Shown here: piece by piece, positions 1 to 6,793 of the stretch
How the letters are laid out: each line of letters starts with the position of its first letter
How positions within the stretch are numbered: the stretch's first letter is position 1
Assembly (NCBI RefSeq): GCF_000622005.1
Contig: NZ_JHWV01000012.1
Span: forward strand, 1-64,000
Direction: 5' to 3'
Length of the DNA stretch: 64,000 nucleotides
From: Anaerovibrio sp. RM50
GTDB lineage: Bacteria; Bacillota; Negativicutes; Selenomonadales; Selenomonadaceae
Made by a program: the position numbers and the translations under genes
The notes under the pieces: model-generated
Databases searched by the model: none
What the model was told of the DNA's origin: nothing
What the model saw: the letters and a program-made list of their open reading frames with translations, nothing else

Positions 1-258
1 GATGAACATATAGCCGCCTTCACCGTTTAAATAACTAAGAACAGCCTTCATCTTTAGCTCTGCTGAGTACACACGATTATGTTCGTGAGGCATAAAAAAT
101 TGGATCCCTTCGGCCTTATAATGTCTTATCCATCTACGTATCGTGGAAGTATGAACTTGAAGTTGCTGGGCAGCATCTTTTAATTCAATTTCTTCAGATA
201 AGTATGCATGAATGACTCTAATTATTTCTTCAGTAGTCGCTTTCTTTTTATGTGGCAT
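1..258 (-). CDS. IS3-family transposase OrfA, N-terminal part (cut by window edge)
   Basis: The 86 codons visible start at ATG (258-256) and run off the left edge still open. The protein begins MPHKKKATTEEIIRVIHAYL and continues with a helix-turn-helix whose recognition helix reads VHTSTIRRWIRHY, then an AELKMKAVLSYL segment typical of IS3/IS150 OrfA proteins. OrfA binds the element's ends and usually yields the full transposase by frameshifting into OrfB. It is too incomplete here to say whether the element is active. It was assigned by reading the minus strand directly. Confidence 0.65.
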   Translation of the reverse strand, partial: MPHKKKATTEEIIRVIHAYLSEEIELKDAAQQLQVHTSTIRRWIRHYKAEGIQFFMPHEHNRVYSAELKMKAVLSYLNGEGGYMFI

Positions 259-266
259 AGAAAAAT

Positions 267-312
267 CCCCCTATAATGACAGTTTTTGTTTTTCACTGTC
301 TCTTATAGGGGG
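267..312. repeat. Inverted repeat (hairpin) at the IS terminus
   Basis: CCCCCTATAATGACAG (267-282) faces CTGTCTCTTATAGGGGG (296-312); the arms match except for one bulge and a mismatch. It lies between the IS end and the OrfA start. Such hairpins near IS ends are known to block read-through transcription into the transposase. That role is inferred here. Confidence 0.6.
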
Positions 313-320
313 AGCATATC

Positions 321-341
321 AAAAAGCGGTTTCTGCTTTTT
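321..341 (-). terminator. Probable terminator of the rrf2 gene
   Basis: AAAAAGC (321-327) and GCTTTTT (335-341) form an A/T-rich hairpin 13 bases past the rrf2 stop on the minus strand, ending in five T. It also marks the IS junction. Confidence 0.45.
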
Positions 342-353
342 GTTTTCGGGTGT

Positions 354-761
354 TTATTCGTGTCCTCTGATGAGGTCAGCAATGGTTATATTTGTGAAGA
401 AATCACTCACCATTTCATCGAAGAGCCTCCACATAGGCAGGGTAAGGCACTTGGCCTCCCGCGGACAGGTCTCGGCCCCCTCCTGGAGACATGCTACAGA
501 GGTGAGACGGCCCTCGGTGACCTGAAGAATCTCCATTACGTTGTATTCCTCTGGCTTTCTCAGGAGACGGTAGCCACCGCCCTTGCCGCTGGTTCCCTTT
601 ACAAGTCCCGCACTGACCAGCATCTTTACCACGCGTTCCATGTATTTTTTGGAAACCTCCTGACGCTGGGCTACGTCATCAAGGGTTACGGGCTTGTCAT
701 TTGGCTGCTGGGCCAGGTCTATCATAAAGCGGACGGCATATCTTCCTTTAGTAGATATCAT
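354..761 (-). CDS. Rrf2-family transcriptional regulator (CymR/IscR-like)
   Basis: This 135-residue protein has the Rrf2 winged helix-turn-helix: start MISTKGRYAVRFMIDLA, the recognition region EVSKKYMERVVKML, and the wing GTSGKGGGYRL. Three cysteines (C91, C99, C105) sit where IscR/NsrR carry an Fe-S cluster, with spacing C-X7-C-X5-C, so cluster or redox sensing is possible but unproven. The ATG is preceded by AAGGAGG. The gene is divergent from metY, the O-acetylhomoserine sulfhydrylase gene, which suggests control of sulfur amino-acid synthesis in the manner of CymR. The sequence TTTACCTATT occurs in both divergent promoters and is a candidate operator. The family call is firm; the regulon is inferred from position. 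Confidence 0.85.
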   Translation of the reverse strand: MISTKGRYAVRFMIDLAQQPNDKPVTLDDVAQRQEVSKKYMERVVKMLVSAGLVKGTSGKGGGYRLLRKPEEYNVMEILQVTEGRLTSVACLQEGAETCPREAKCLTLPMWRLFDEMVSDFFTNITIADLIRGHE

Positions 762-773
762 ACGATAACCTCC

Positions 774-812
774 TTTTTACCTATTTTACCCTATGGTGAA
801 TAGTCTTTTCAA
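774..812 (-). promoter_or_regulatory. rrf2 promoter with candidate operator half
   Basis: On the minus strand TTGAAA (812-807) and TAAAAT (788-783) are 18 bases apart, 22 bases above the rrf2 start. The region 776-785 reads TTTACCTATT on the plus strand, the same ten bases found at 843-852 beside the metY -35 box. An imperfect palindrome (CTATTTTACC against GGTGAATAG) covers 781-803. Autoregulation by Rrf2 is inferred. Confidence 0.4.
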
Positions 813-842
813 ATAATTCTAAAAAATATCAAAAATTTTTAT

Positions 843-879
843 TTTACCTATTGACATAGTAGGCATATAGGTTTAGTAT
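843..879 (+). promoter_or_regulatory. metY leader promoter with candidate Rrf2 operator
   Basis: TTGACA (851-856) and TAGTAT (874-879) are separated by exactly 17 bases, giving a start near 886. The -35 box is overlapped by TTTACCTATT (843-852), repeated from the rrf2 side, within the imperfect palindrome CCTA-N9-TAGG (847-863). A repressor bound here would block RNA polymerase. The promoter is clear; the operator is inferred. Confidence 0.55.
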
Positions 880-935
880 ATAGACATGGAAATTGAGCAA
901 ACAAGATTAAAGATTTGAGAAAGGAGATGAATGTT

Positions 936-1046
936 ATGTATGGAGTAAACAACACCTGTAAGACAGCAGCATGGGTATGTCGAATGTGTAACTCCCGGGC
1001 ATGTGATTATGGCCAGTTGCATTCGTCTTCTTTGAGTTGCGGCTGA
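936..1046 (+). CDS. Cysteine-rich leader peptide ORF of metY (36 aa)
   Basis: An ATG at 936 follows AAAGGAGATGAATGTT, a strong ribosome site. The ORF runs 36 codons to TGA at 1044. Five codons are cysteine (positions 8, 15, 18, 23, 35), far above the usual frequency of about one percent, and the protein has no transmembrane or enzyme signature. It lies between a good promoter and a Rho-independent terminator upstream of metY. Codons 19-22 form one arm of a hairpin that competes with that terminator. This is the layout of a transcription-attenuation leader that senses charged tRNA-Cys. A small cysteine-rich metal-binding or modified peptide is an alternative. It resembles no leader I can name. 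Confidence 0.6.
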   Translation: MYGVNNTCKTAAWVCRMCNSRACDYGQLHSSSLSCG

Positions 1047-1069
1047 TTGTGTTGCCATTTGCCCGGGAG
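992..1069 (+). promoter_or_regulatory. Candidate antiterminator pairing upstream of metY
   Basis: CTCCCGGGCA (992-1001), inside the leader ORF, is perfectly complementary to TGCCCGGGAG (1060-1069). The 3' arm includes the first half of the terminator stem that begins at 1063, so the two structures exclude each other. A ribosome paused early, for instance at Cys8 (957-959), leaves 992-1001 free and favours read-through. One moving past would cover it and favour termination. The pairing is seen; the mechanism is inferred. Confidence 0.55.
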
Positions 1070-1093
1070 CTTGGATAAAGCCCCGGTTTTTTT
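1063..1093 (+). terminator. Attenuator terminator before metY
   Basis: CCGGGAGCTT (1063-1072) pairs with AAGCCCCGG (1078-1086), giving nine base pairs with one bulged A, followed by seven T. It ends 76 bases before the metY start, downstream of the leader ORF, so in the absence of antitermination it should stop transcription before metY. Confidence 0.7.
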
Positions 1094-1169
1094 ATAGCTC
1101 AAATTTCGCTTCATAAAATTAGTTTAAGAAATTATATCAATATATGTTATAGGAAAAGGAGAAATTATT

Positions 1170-2450
1170 ATGAGCAACTACAAATTTGAAACCCTTCAGC
1201 TTCACGTAGGTCAGGAGAACCCAGATCCGGCATCTGATGCAAGAGCAGTGCCAATTTACGCAACTACCTCTTATGTATTCCGCAATTCCCAGCACGCAGC
1301 TGACCGCTTTGGTCTGGCTGATGCAGGCAATATATATGGCCGTCTCACCAACTCAACCCAGGGGGTTTTTGAGGAAAGAATCGCCGCTTTGGAGGGTGGT
1401 GTGGCAGGACTGGCACTGGCTTCCGGTGCTGCAGCCATTACATATACCATTCAGGCTCTGGCAAAGGCCGGTGAGCACATTGTGGCCCAGAAAACCATTT
1501 ATGGCGGCTCTGCCAACCTTCTGGCACACACCCTGCCTCTGTACGGCATAGAGACCACATTTGTGGATGCCCATAATTTAAAGGAAATCGAGGGTGCTAT
1601 TCAGGAGAACACCAAGGCCATCTACATTGAGACTTTGGGCAATCCGAACTCTGATATTCCGGATATTGACGCTGTTGCCAAGCTGGCTCACAAGCATGGT
1701 CTGCCACTGGTAATTGATAACACCTTTGGTACTCCATATCTTATCCGTCCAATTGAGCATGGTGCAGATATTGTTGTTCATTCCGCCACCAAATTTATCG
1801 GCGGTCATGGTACTACTCTTGGTGGTGTTATCGTTGACAGCGGTAACTTTGACTGGGCCAAGAGCGGCAAGTATCCTTGGATTTCCGAGGCAAATCCAAG
1901 CTACCATGGTGTAAAGTTCACTGAGGCTGCCGGTAAGGCTGCATTTGCCATCTATATCCGTGCTATTCTCCTCCGTGATCAGGGTGCAACAATTTCCCCA
2001 TTTGCTGCATTCCTGCTTCTCCAGGGCACTGAGACCCTGTCTCTCCGTCTGGAGCGCCATGCGGAAAACACCAAGAAGGTTATTGATTATCTCGTAAAGA
2101 ATCCTAAGGTAACCAAGGTTAACCACCCAAGCCTTTCCGATCACCCAGACCATGCCCTTTATCAGAAGTATTTCCCTAATGGGGGCGGCTCCATCTTCAC
2201 CTTTGAGATTAAGGGGGGCCAGGAGGAGGCCTTCAGGTTCATTGATAATCTGAAGATTTTCTCTCTCCTTGCCAATGTGGCTGACGTGAAGTCTCTGGTA
2301 ATTCACCCTGCCACCACCACCCATTCCCAGCTTACTGATGAGGAACTGGCTGATGTGGGTATCAGCCGCAGCACCATCCGCCTCTCCATTGGTACTGAGC
2401 ATATTGATGACATTATTGCTGACCTTGATCAGGCCTTCAAGGCAGTGTAA
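1170..2450 (+). CDS. metY: O-acetylhomoserine sulfhydrylase (PLP-dependent, Cys/Met metabolism)
   Basis: The 426-residue enzyme belongs to the Cys/Met metabolism PLP family. The opening FETLQLHVGQ, the PLP-binding ASGAAAITYTIQAL region, DNTFGTPY, and the Schiff-base lysine K208 in HSATKFIGGHG are all those of O-acetylhomoserine aminocarboxypropyltransferase, and the length fits. It makes homocysteine from O-acetylhomoserine and sulfide in the cytoplasm. AAAAGGAG precedes the ATG. It lies behind the cysteine-rich leader and attenuator and opposite rrf2, so it is probably switched on when cysteine or methionine runs short. No metX or metB is adjacent. Use of another thiol donor cannot be excluded. 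Confidence 0.93.
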   Translation: MSNYKFETLQLHVGQENPDPASDARAVPIYATTSYVFRNSQHAADRFGLADAGNIYGRLTNSTQGVFEERIAALEGGVAGLALASGAAAITYTIQALAKAGEHIVAQKTIYGGSANLLAHTLPLYGIETTFVDAHNLKEIEGAIQENTKAIYIETLGNPNSDIPDIDAVAKLAHKHGLPLVIDNTFGTPYLIRPIEHGADIVVHSATKFIGGHGTTLGGVIVDSGNFDWAKSGKYPWISEANPSYHGVKFTEAAGKAAFAIYIRAILLRDQGATISPFAAFLLLQGTETLSLRLERHAENTKKVIDYLVKNPKVTKVNHPSLSDHPDHALYQKYFPNGGGSIFTFEIKGGQEEAFRFIDNLKIFSLLANVADVKSLVIHPATTTHSQLTDEELADVGISRSTIRLSIGTEHIDDIIADLDQAFKAV

Positions 2451-2540
2451 GTCATATTTAATACGTTCTCCAAGGTTTACCCATCTGTAAATCTATCTCC
2501 TTAAGATAATACTCCCCAATAATACACACGCACAAAGGAT

Positions 2541-2575
2541 AACCGCCGGGTCTCATTTGCCCGGCGGTTTCTTTG
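2541..2575 (+). terminator. metY terminator
   Basis: AACCGCCGGG (2541-2550) and CCCGGCGGTT (2560-2569) form a ten-pair G+C-rich stem followed by TTCTTT, 90 bases past the metY stop. Confidence 0.8.
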
Positions 2576-2588
2576 TATGTCCGCGTAT

Positions 2589-2636
2589 GATAAGATAAAT
2601 GACAAGATAAATGCTAAGATAAATGATAAGATAATG
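2589..2636. repeat. Four tandem 12-bp units, GATAAGATAAAT-like
   Basis: Units at 2589, 2601, 2613 and 2625 read GATAAGATAAAT, GACAAGATAAAT, GCTAAGATAAAT and GATAAGATAATG. The array lies between the metY terminator and the ribosome site of the next gene, so copy number could alter that promoter or leader. Confidence 0.8.
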
Positions 2637-2662
2637 ATTTGGAATTTTATGGAGGTAATGTG

Positions 2663-3079
2663 ATGCCAACGGCTGAAGAATTGAGAAAAATGGAGGACAC
2701 AGGAAACTGCTTTGCCTGTGGTCAGAATAATCCTATTGGAATGAAGCTGGATTTTAAGATTATTTCAAACCAGTATATTGCCAAGACTGTGGTGGACAAG
2801 AACTATCAGAGCTTTGGCGGGGTGGTTCACGGGGGGATTATTTCCACCATGCTGGACGAGGCCATGGGAGGCTATCTCTTTAAAATCGGCGAGCCTGCCT
2901 TTACGGGGAAGCTGGAAATCCGCTATAGAAAGCCTACTCCTGTGGGAATGCCTATTACTATACGTGGCTGGGTGGAAAACCGCAAGCGCAACGTGGTGGA
3001 AATGAAGTCGGAGATTATTCTGGAGGATGGCACCATCAGCGCCGAGGGATATGCCAAAATGGTGGTTGTGAAAGCTTGA
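2663..3079 (+). CDS. PaaI/hotdog-fold acyl-CoA thioesterase
   Basis: The ATG at 2663 is used because GGAGG (2651-2655) sits seven bases upstream; the frame extends to a TTG at 2639 without a ribosome site. The 138-residue product has the 4HBT/PaaI hotdog signature: CFACGQNNPIGMKL near the N terminus, then VHGGIISTMLDEAMG, where the HGG loop and the Asp/Glu of the central helix form the thioesterase site. It probably hydrolyses an acyl-CoA in the cytoplasm; the substrate cannot be read from sequence. It stands alone between metY and the metal-binding fusion gene. The N-terminal CFxCG motif is common in this subfamily. Confidence 0.8.
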   Translation: MPTAEELRKMEDTGNCFACGQNNPIGMKLDFKIISNQYIAKTVVDKNYQSFGGVVHGGIISTMLDEAMGGYLFKIGEPAFTGKLEIRYRKPTPVGMPITIRGWVENRKRNVVEMKSEIILEDGTISAEGYAKMVVVKA

Positions 3080-3083
3080 CTTA

Positions 3084-3112
3084 TTGACTTTTATAAGCAC
3101 CTATATTATCAT
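3084..3112 (+). promoter_or_regulatory. Promoter of the NifX-FKBP fusion gene
   Basis: TTGACT (3084-3089) and TATCAT (3107-3112) are 17 bases apart and 50 bases above the ATG at 3163. Confidence 0.45.
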
Positions 3113-3162
3113 ATGAAAAGATGTGATTTCTTGAATAGTATAAAAAAGAGGTGCTTTAATAG

Positions 3163-4017
3163 ATGAGAATCGCGGTAACCTATGATAATGGCAATGTTTT
3201 CCAGCATTTTGGGCATACTGAGAGCTTCAAGGTTTTTGAGGTTCAGGACAACAAGGTAGTATCTTCAGAGATTGTGGGCTCCAACGGCAGCGGTCACGGT
3301 GCTTTGGCAGGCCTTCTGGCAGATAAGTCCATTGATGTGCTTATCTGTGGCGGAATTGGCGGCGGTGCCCAGCAGGCATTGGCCAATGCAGGTATTGAGC
3401 TGTGTTCCGGTGCTTCCGGGGATGTGGACGCAGCTGTGGAGGCATATCTGGCCGGAGAGCTGGTAAATTCCGGTGTGAACTGTGACCACCATCATGGCGA
3501 GGACCATGACTGCGGTCACCATGAGGAAGGTGGCTGTGGCGGTCACGAGGGTTGCGGCGGCTGTGGTTCCCATACCGTTCCGGGCATTGAGGGCCCTAAT
3601 GTAGGCAAGAAGGTTCGTGTTCACTACAAGGGAACCCTTAACGACGGTACCCAGTTTGATTCCTCCTATGACCGTGGTGAGCCACTGGAATTTGTATGCG
3701 GCGCCGGTATGATGATCCGGGGCTTTGATGTGGCTGTGGCTGATATGAAGGTGGGCGAAATTAAGGATGCCCACATGGATCCAAAGGATGCCTATGGTGA
3801 GGCAGATCCTAATGCCATTATGACTGTGGAAATTGACCAGGTTCCAGGAGCAGAGAATCTGGAAAAGGGCCAGCGGGTTTACCTTACAAACCCAATGGGA
3901 CAGCCTTTCCCTGTAACTGTTACGGAAAAGACTGATACTAAAATTACCTTCGATGCCAACCACGAGCTGGCAGGGAAGGAGCTGAATTTCCGTATCGAAC
4001 TGGTGGAAATACTGTAA
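3163..4017 (+). CDS. NifX-like domain / His-Cys-rich linker / SlyD-type FKBP fusion
   Basis: This 284-residue protein has three parts. Residues 1 to about 103 match the dinitrogenase iron-molybdenum cofactor biosynthesis fold (COG1433: start [18 protein letters not shown], then [13 protein letters not shown]). Residues 107-137 are a metal-binding linker with eight His and five Cys in 31 positions. From about 145 it is a SlyD-type FKBP prolyl isomerase ([20 protein letters not shown], then the IF-domain insert and [18 protein letters not shown]). SlyD normally carries its His/Cys tail at the C terminus and delivers nickel; here the tail is between domains. A cytoplasmic metallochaperone/foldase is a fair inference, but the metal and client are unknown. 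AGAGGTG precedes the ATG. Confidence 0.88.
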   Translation: MRIAVTYDNGNVFQHFGHTESFKVFEVQDNKVVSSEIVGSNGSGHGALAGLLADKSIDVLICGGIGGGAQQALANAGIELCSGASGDVDAAVEAYLAGELVNSGVNCDHHHGEDHDCGHHEEGGCGGHEGCGGCGSHTVPGIEGPNVGKKVRVHYKGTLNDGTQFDSSYDRGEPLEFVCGAGMMIRGFDVAVADMKVGEIKDAHMDPKDAYGEADPNAIMTVEIDQVPGAENLEKGQRVYLTNPMGQPFPVTVTEKTDTKITFDANHELAGKELNFRIELVEIL

Positions 4018-4024
4018 ATATTAT

Positions 4025-4061
4025 AATAGCCTCATCTCTTTCCAGGGATGAGGCTATTTTT
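4025..4061 (+). terminator. Terminator of the fusion gene
   Basis: AATAGCCTCATC (4025-4036) pairs perfectly with GATGAGGCTATT (4047-4058), followed by TTT, seven bases past the stop. Confidence 0.85.
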
Positions 4062-4086
4062 GTAGTACAACAGAACAAAAGCTCTG

Positions 4087-4155
4087 CCAACTCGCCGGAA
4101 AATATTTGGCCAACTCGCCATAAAATTTTCGTCCAACTCGCCAAAAAATATCCGC
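4087..4155. repeat. Three tandem 23-bp units starting CCAACTCGCC
   Basis: CCAACTCGCC occurs at 4087, 4110 and 4133, spaced exactly 23 bp, each followed by a 13-base A/T-rich tail that varies. The array fills the gap between the fusion gene terminator and the stop of the minus-strand acyltransferase. Confidence 0.8.
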
Positions 4156-5291
4156 TATACCTTCACAATAATATTTTTCCAATACATAATCTCAGCCAGT
4201 ACCACAAAGGCCAGGTCCCACATCAGTGTGTAGGCGAAGGTGGAAGAGAAAGGGGATTCGGCGGAAAAGAAATGGGTGTGGTAGAGCCATAAGTATAGGG
4301 GCTCCCCATTTTGAGGAATAGCAAAGAGCAGGGCCAGACCCCACTCAGACAGCAGGTAAATGAAAATCGGGTTTCGGCCCAGGGCTTTTAAAGGGTGTAG
4401 GAAGAATCGGAAAAAGGCACTATGGCTCAGCCCTTCCATAAGTGACAGCATAATCATGGCAAGGCCGGCGGTGGACAGCACGTATGGAGCGGTCCAAAGG
4501 GGCTTGCAAATAATTTCCCACTGGGACCAGCCCCAGGCGGCAAGAATCAGAACTATGCCAAGGGAAAAAAGGCTTTTTATGTTGTTGCTCTTTTTGGCCA
4601 TGGTGAACTCCTGAGGGGATTTCAGCATCAGTCCCCCGCAGCAGCCCAGCAGCATGGTGGCAGTGGCGTTGATGGTGCCATAAAGCCCCTCCGGGTCATA
4701 GAGGGCCCCCATGTAATTGTGGGCAGTTCCCTGTACATGCTGGTCAATATAAAGGCTGATGTTATTTGCCTCGCTGAAGGGCTCTCCAGGGTTATATAGA
4801 TAATAACCAAGGGATGATATGCTCATTAAAAGCAAAGAAACTGTAAACAGGGGCCATGGACGGGATACGCCCTGAAAAATAATTGTTCCAAAGAAATATA
4901 CCAGGGCAATGCGCTGCAGCACCCCAAAGGGGTGGAAGTAGGTCAGAAAATCATTGTCCGCCTGGGCAAAGGTATAATCAGAGGAAAAAAGAGCAGTGAA
5001 CACCAACGGCAGATGATTCACCAGCAGCCCCAATACAAACAGAATAAAGGTGCGCTTTACCACCTTTCCCAGCCAGTCGGTGTATTTTAATGAATTGGCG
5101 AAAACCGTGGATACCCCCATGATGAAGATAAAGGAAGGAAAGGCAAGGTCTATAAGATTAATACCCACCCAACTGCTATGAAGGAGGGTAGGGTATGTAA
5201 AGCTCCAATCAGGGGACAGGTTCCCCAGTATCATTATAAAAATCGTCAGTCCCCGAAAAATATCTATGGAAATAATCCGTTCGTTCTTCAT
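4155..5291 (-). CDS. DUF5009/HGSNAT-like membrane acyltransferase
   Basis: The start is taken at 5291 (MKNERIISIDIFRGLTI), where AAGGAG lies nine bases upstream; the frame extends 15 codons further without support. The 378-residue protein has about ten hydrophobic segments. It opens with the S-x-D-x-x-R-G motif shared by DUF5009 and heparan-alpha-glucosaminide N-acetyltransferase relatives (COG4299), followed by a conserved H in LHSSWVGINLIDLAFPSFIF. Such proteins move acetyl groups across the membrane onto sugars or glycans. No glycan gene is adjacent, so the acceptor is unknown. It is monocistronic. The 23-bp repeats begin at its stop. Confidence 0.8.
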   Translation of the reverse strand: MKNERIISIDIFRGLTIFIMILGNLSPDWSFTYPTLLHSSWVGINLIDLAFPSFIFIMGVSTVFANSLKYTDWLGKVVKRTFILFVLGLLVNHLPLVFTALFSSDYTFAQADNDFLTYFHPFGVLQRIALVYFFGTIIFQGVSRPWPLFTVSLLLMSISSLGYYLYNPGEPFSEANNISLYIDQHVQGTAHNYMGALYDPEGLYGTINATATMLLGCCGGLMLKSPQEFTMAKKSNNIKSLFSLGIVLILAAWGWSQWEIICKPLWTAPYVLSTAGLAMIMLSLMEGLSHSAFFRFFLHPLKALGRNPIFIYLLSEWGLALLFAIPQNGEPLYLWLYHTHFFSAESPFSSTFAYTLMWDLAFVVLAEIMYWKNIIVKV

Positions 5292-5456
5292 AAGCTTTGA
5301 CTCCTTGTATTCTATGTAACAAATTAATATTAACAAGTGAAGGACCTTAGCGCAAGAATAAGAATAATCCCAAAGACATTAATTTTTGCATTTTATGCAG
5401 GATTTTTGGTAAAATAGTAGAAAATATATCAAGCAGTACATCTGGAGGTGATTAGG

Positions 5457-5657
5457 ATGCGCATAGAAAAGAGTTTTACCAGCAATCATAGGCTTCGTGA
5501 GTGGCTGGAGTCAAAATCCTGGGAATTTGGGTCCACTGAAATGTTTTATGTGTGGCTGGAGCAGTTTTTTGAGGATGGAAACCGCGTGTCCGTTAAGGGA
5601 GCAGCCTGTGATTATCATGATTGTATAGATGTTTTTGAAGCGGGTAATGATGCGTAA
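5457..5657 (+). CDS. Small protein of unknown function (66 aa)
   Basis: GGAGGTG (5444-5450) lies six bases above the ATG at 5457; a GTG at 5448 overlaps that ribosome site and is less likely. The 66 residues are acidic and aromatic-rich (REWLESKSWEFGST, FYVWLEQFFEDG), with no signal peptide or membrane segment and two Cys near the end. I do not recognise the family. A strong terminator follows within a few bases, so it is a stand-alone transcription unit and probably a real gene. Confidence 0.6.
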   Translation: MRIEKSFTSNHRLREWLESKSWEFGSTEMFYVWLEQFFEDGNRVSVKGAACDYHDCIDVFEAGNDA

Positions 5658-5662
5658 TTTGA

Positions 5663-5692
5663 GACTGTCGGCCGAAGGGTCGGCAGTTTTTT
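5663..5692 (+). terminator. Terminator after the 66-aa gene
   Basis: ACTGTCGGCC and GGGTCGGCAGT form a stem with G-U pairs around a short GAA loop, followed by six T. Confidence 0.75.
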
Positions 5693-5740
5693 GTTGCCAA
5701 AAGCACCTTCTTTTACCATTTTTCCACCAAGGAGGACGTA

Positions 5741-5803
5741 ATGGAGGTAATCATAGAGCTGTCCTTTGATGAATTTTCATGGGGCGGCTCTTTTGAATTA
5801 TGA
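5741..5803 (+). CDS. Possible 20-aa ORF before the phosphorelay genes
   Basis: An AAGGAGG ribosome site lies five bases above the ATG at 5741, and the frame is open for 20 codons (MEVIIELSFDEFSWGGSFEL). The peptide has no recognised family. It is the only support for a gene in the 325-base gap 5658-5982; the remainder looks A/T-rich and non-coding. It may be a leader or a remnant of an older gene. Confidence 0.25.
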   Translation: MEVIIELSFDEFSWGGSFEL

Positions 5804-5982
5804 TGGATCATTCTGTGTATATATTGAAGGTTTTATTGAAGTTTTATTGCACAGAAATTTTCCCAAAAGGCAGGAATGCCCCATCTGGCGTGGAATATTA
5901 TACACAAAATATTATGTGAATAATCGGCTTCGGCTGTGGGATTTGGGCTCATAGGCCAGTAATTCCGTCAGGAGGGGATAGC

Positions 5983-6777
5983 ATGGAGAACAAAAAGCAA
6001 CAGAAACCGGCAGTTAAAAAGGATATAGTATTAATAGATTTTGGCCAGACCATTACAGTACAGGCCATTATTCAGGGGCTGGATAATATGGGCTACACTG
6101 TTCATACGGCGGTGGCCGGTTCCTGGAATATGTATCAGTACTTAAATGATGATTCTGTGATTGTGCTCCATTTGGGGGGCAGCGTCCTCACCAACGAAAA
6201 GAAGCAGGAGGAGCTGGTCAACTTTGTAAAAAATCTGCGGGCCAAGCGCCGCAAGATTATTACTGTTGGTGAAATAACCTTCCATCATGATGTGGTGGAA
6301 TTTTTGCCGGAGCTGGGGGCCTATCCTTGGTTTGACAAGCCCGTTAATATGGATAAATTTGAACGGGTGGTAGATGCCTTTGAGGAGCAGAGGAAGCTGA
6401 AGGAAAAAATTCTGGTGGTGGACGACGACCCGGCCTTTTGCAAGATGATGCGGGGGCATTTGTCCTCCCTGTTCCAGGTGAATGCCGTTACCTCAGGAGC
6501 CCAGGCCCTTACCTTCCTTAGTCAGAACAATGTGGATCTGGTGCTGCTGGACTACAATATGCCGGAAATGTCCGGGCCTGAGGTGCTGCAAAGGCTCCGC
6601 TCCAATGGGGCAACAAAGGGAATCCCCGTGGCCTTTCTCACGGGCATCGATAACAGGGAATCCATAGCCCAGGTGCTGGCCTTAAAGCCTCAGGGCTATA
6701 TTCTCAAGTCTGCCACCAAGGAAGAACTGATAGGGAAAATTGACGATATTTTAAGGGCTCATTATGCACAGGCGTAA
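5983..6777 (+). CDS. Response regulator with pseudo-receiver plus receiver domain
   Basis: AGGAGG precedes the ATG. The 264-residue protein has two receiver-like halves. Residues 14 to about 135 keep the fold (IVLIDFGQTITVQAIIQGL) but read VIVLHLGG where the phospho-acceptor Asp is expected, so this is a pseudo-receiver. Residues 143-264 form a complete receiver: acidic triad VVDDDPAF, phospho-acceptor D190 in LLDYNMPEMSG, Thr in FLTG and Lys in YILKS. No DNA-binding or enzymatic output follows. It is first in a three-gene unit with two kinases (16 and 64 bases apart), so it is most likely the terminal acceptor of their phosphorelay, acting by protein contact. Confidence 0.85.
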   Translation: MENKKQQKPAVKKDIVLIDFGQTITVQAIIQGLDNMGYTVHTAVAGSWNMYQYLNDDSVIVLHLGGSVLTNEKKQEELVNFVKNLRAKRRKIITVGEITFHHDVVEFLPELGAYPWFDKPVNMDKFERVVDAFEEQRKLKEKILVVDDDPAFCKMMRGHLSSLFQVNAVTSGAQALTFLSQNNVDLVLLDYNMPEMSGPEVLQRLRSNGATKGIPVAFLTGIDNRESIAQVLALKPQGYILKSATKEELIGKIDDILRAHYAQA

Positions 6778-6793
6778 TGGGGGGTGAGATATT

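Larger units (their letters stand above)
1..321 (-). mobile_element. End of an IS3-family (IS150-type) insertion sequence
   Basis: The window opens inside an insertion sequence read on the minus strand. The terminus is taken as position 321, where the minus strand begins TGATATGCTCCCCC. Next come a hairpin with CCCCCTATAA arms (267-312) and the first ORF of the element. The rest of the element, including the DDE transposase ORF, lies outside the window. The call rests on the OrfA-type helix-turn-helix protein and the inverted-repeat end. The exact boundary is an inference because the opposite end is not visible. The element abuts the terminator hairpin of the rrf2 gene without breaking it. 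Confidence 0.6.

Noticed and set aside
1578-2402. 274-codon open frame on the minus strand inside metY
   Set aside because: It lies wholly within a well-matched PLP enzyme gene, has no ribosome site and reads as low-complexity shadow sequence.
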